From the NCBI RefSeq assembly GCF_900187125.1, contig NZ_LT906468.1, positions 2,666,001 to 2,730,000 on the forward strand: a DNA stretch of 64,000 bases, given 5' to 3'. The DNA comes from Sphingobacterium mizutaii (GTDB taxonomy: Bacteria; Bacteroidota; Bacteroidia; Sphingobacteriales; Sphingobacteriaceae). The notes under the pieces are model-generated. The model was not told the DNA's origin and made no database searches. It was given only the letters and a program-made list of their open reading frames with translations. Shown here in pieces: positions 63,872 through 64,000 of this stretch (position 1 is its first letter; the number at the start of each line of letters is the position of its first letter). The translations under genes were made by a program, and so were the position numbers.

Positions 63872-64000
63872 TCTTGGTCCATCCTCCAATCCATTCCATC
63901 CTGGTTCAAAACCAGTTCTTGGCTCATCCTCTCATCCCTTTCATCCTGGTTCAAAACCAGTTCTTGGTCCATCCTCTTATCCATTTCATCCTGGTTCAAT
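63872..64000. repeat. 45-bp tandem repeat, running off the window end
   Basis: Units start at 63872, 63917 and 63962, a period of 45 bp. Each unit begins TCTTGGtCCATCCTC and ends CATCCTGGTTCAAAACCAG; the junction forms the palindrome CTGGTT-caa-AACCAG. The unit is the inverted complement of the conserved part of the 96-bp repeat, without its hairpin. The array continues beyond the window. Confidence 0.88.

Larger units (their letters stand above)
63075..64000. other. Gene-free block, 926 bp
   Basis: After the glnN terminator there is no convincing gene up to the window edge. The stretch consists of repeat material: the palindrome at 63183-63201, the 96-bp array, the inverted block R core, a stem ACTTCC-gaa-GGAAGT (63770-63784) and the 45-bp array. 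A 113-codon frame across it on the minus strand reads through the hairpins and is not called. Confidence 0.75.

Noticed and set aside
63205..64000. CRISPR array
   Set aside because: The 96- and 45-bp units repeat without unique spacers, and no cas gene is present.

Overview
The window looks like chromosomal DNA of a Bacteroidota bacterium, most likely a Sphingobacteriaceae member (Sphingobacterium or a close relative). The signs are low GC, very few Shine-Dalgarno-like sites, TAnnTTTG-type promoter candidates, a type III glutamine synthetase, a DUF3078 protein, a FecA-like TonB receptor, PepSY-like periplasmic proteins and a WecA-started exopolysaccharide (EPS) locus of Bacteroidota style. 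This assignment comes from gene content and was not tested by a search.

Layout. 1-7.3 kb: mixed small genes, namely a 5'-truncated hypothetical, an AlkD-like DNA glycosylase, a lipoprotein plus secreted protein pair, a ChbG/YdjC deacetylase, and an operon of alpha/beta hydrolase, ECF sigma factor and membrane protein. 7.3-37.3 kb: one very large minus-strand EPS locus. In transcription order it holds a WecA-like initiating transferase, an epimerase, two flippases, GT2 transferases, a WbsX-like protein, a DegT aminotransferase, a PglD-like acyltransferase, WbqC, more glycosyltransferases (GT2, GT32, GT8, two GT14), a Wzy-like polymerase and three GT4 enzymes. A compact five-gene peptide-handling module follows (S26-like peptidase, PqqD-like protein, nucleotidyltransferase, ABC exporter, HprK-like kinase), and the locus ends with Wza-like export and Wzc-like tyrosine kinase genes. 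37.7-49.7 kb: housekeeping and accessory genes (HAD hydrolase, DUF3078, pyruvate oxidase/dehydrogenase, ABC1 kinase, SUFU-domain, HEAT and ankyrin proteins, YceI, DinB, class IV aminotransferase, RluD-type synthase, ACC deaminase/D-cysteine desulfhydrase). 49.8-56.2 kb: BamA-like barrel, TonB receptor, two-component system and two PepSY-like proteins. 57-63 kb: SIMPL protein, S9 peptidase and GlnN.

The EPS genes suggest Wzx/Wzy-type assembly. WecA loads a sugar phosphate on undecaprenyl phosphate, about twelve glycosyltransferases build the repeat unit (probably with an acylated 4-amino sugar), flippases and Wzy translocate and polymerise it, and Wza/Wzc export it under BY-kinase control. The module at 10.5-14.9 kb has the tailoring, recognition and export proteins known from phosphorylated lasso-peptide clusters, but no lasso cyclase, no transglutaminase-like protease and no evident precursor. 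It is the best candidate here for a poorly described system.

The two long gene-free stretches (56.24-57.05 and 63.1-64.0 kb) hold related repeat material in opposite orientation. It contains hairpins whose arms differ between copies in a base-pair-preserving way, a 96-bp tandem repeat, a 45-bp tandem repeat and a 33-bp repeat that bounds the left block. No tRNA, rRNA, CRISPR array, IS element or prophage was recognised.
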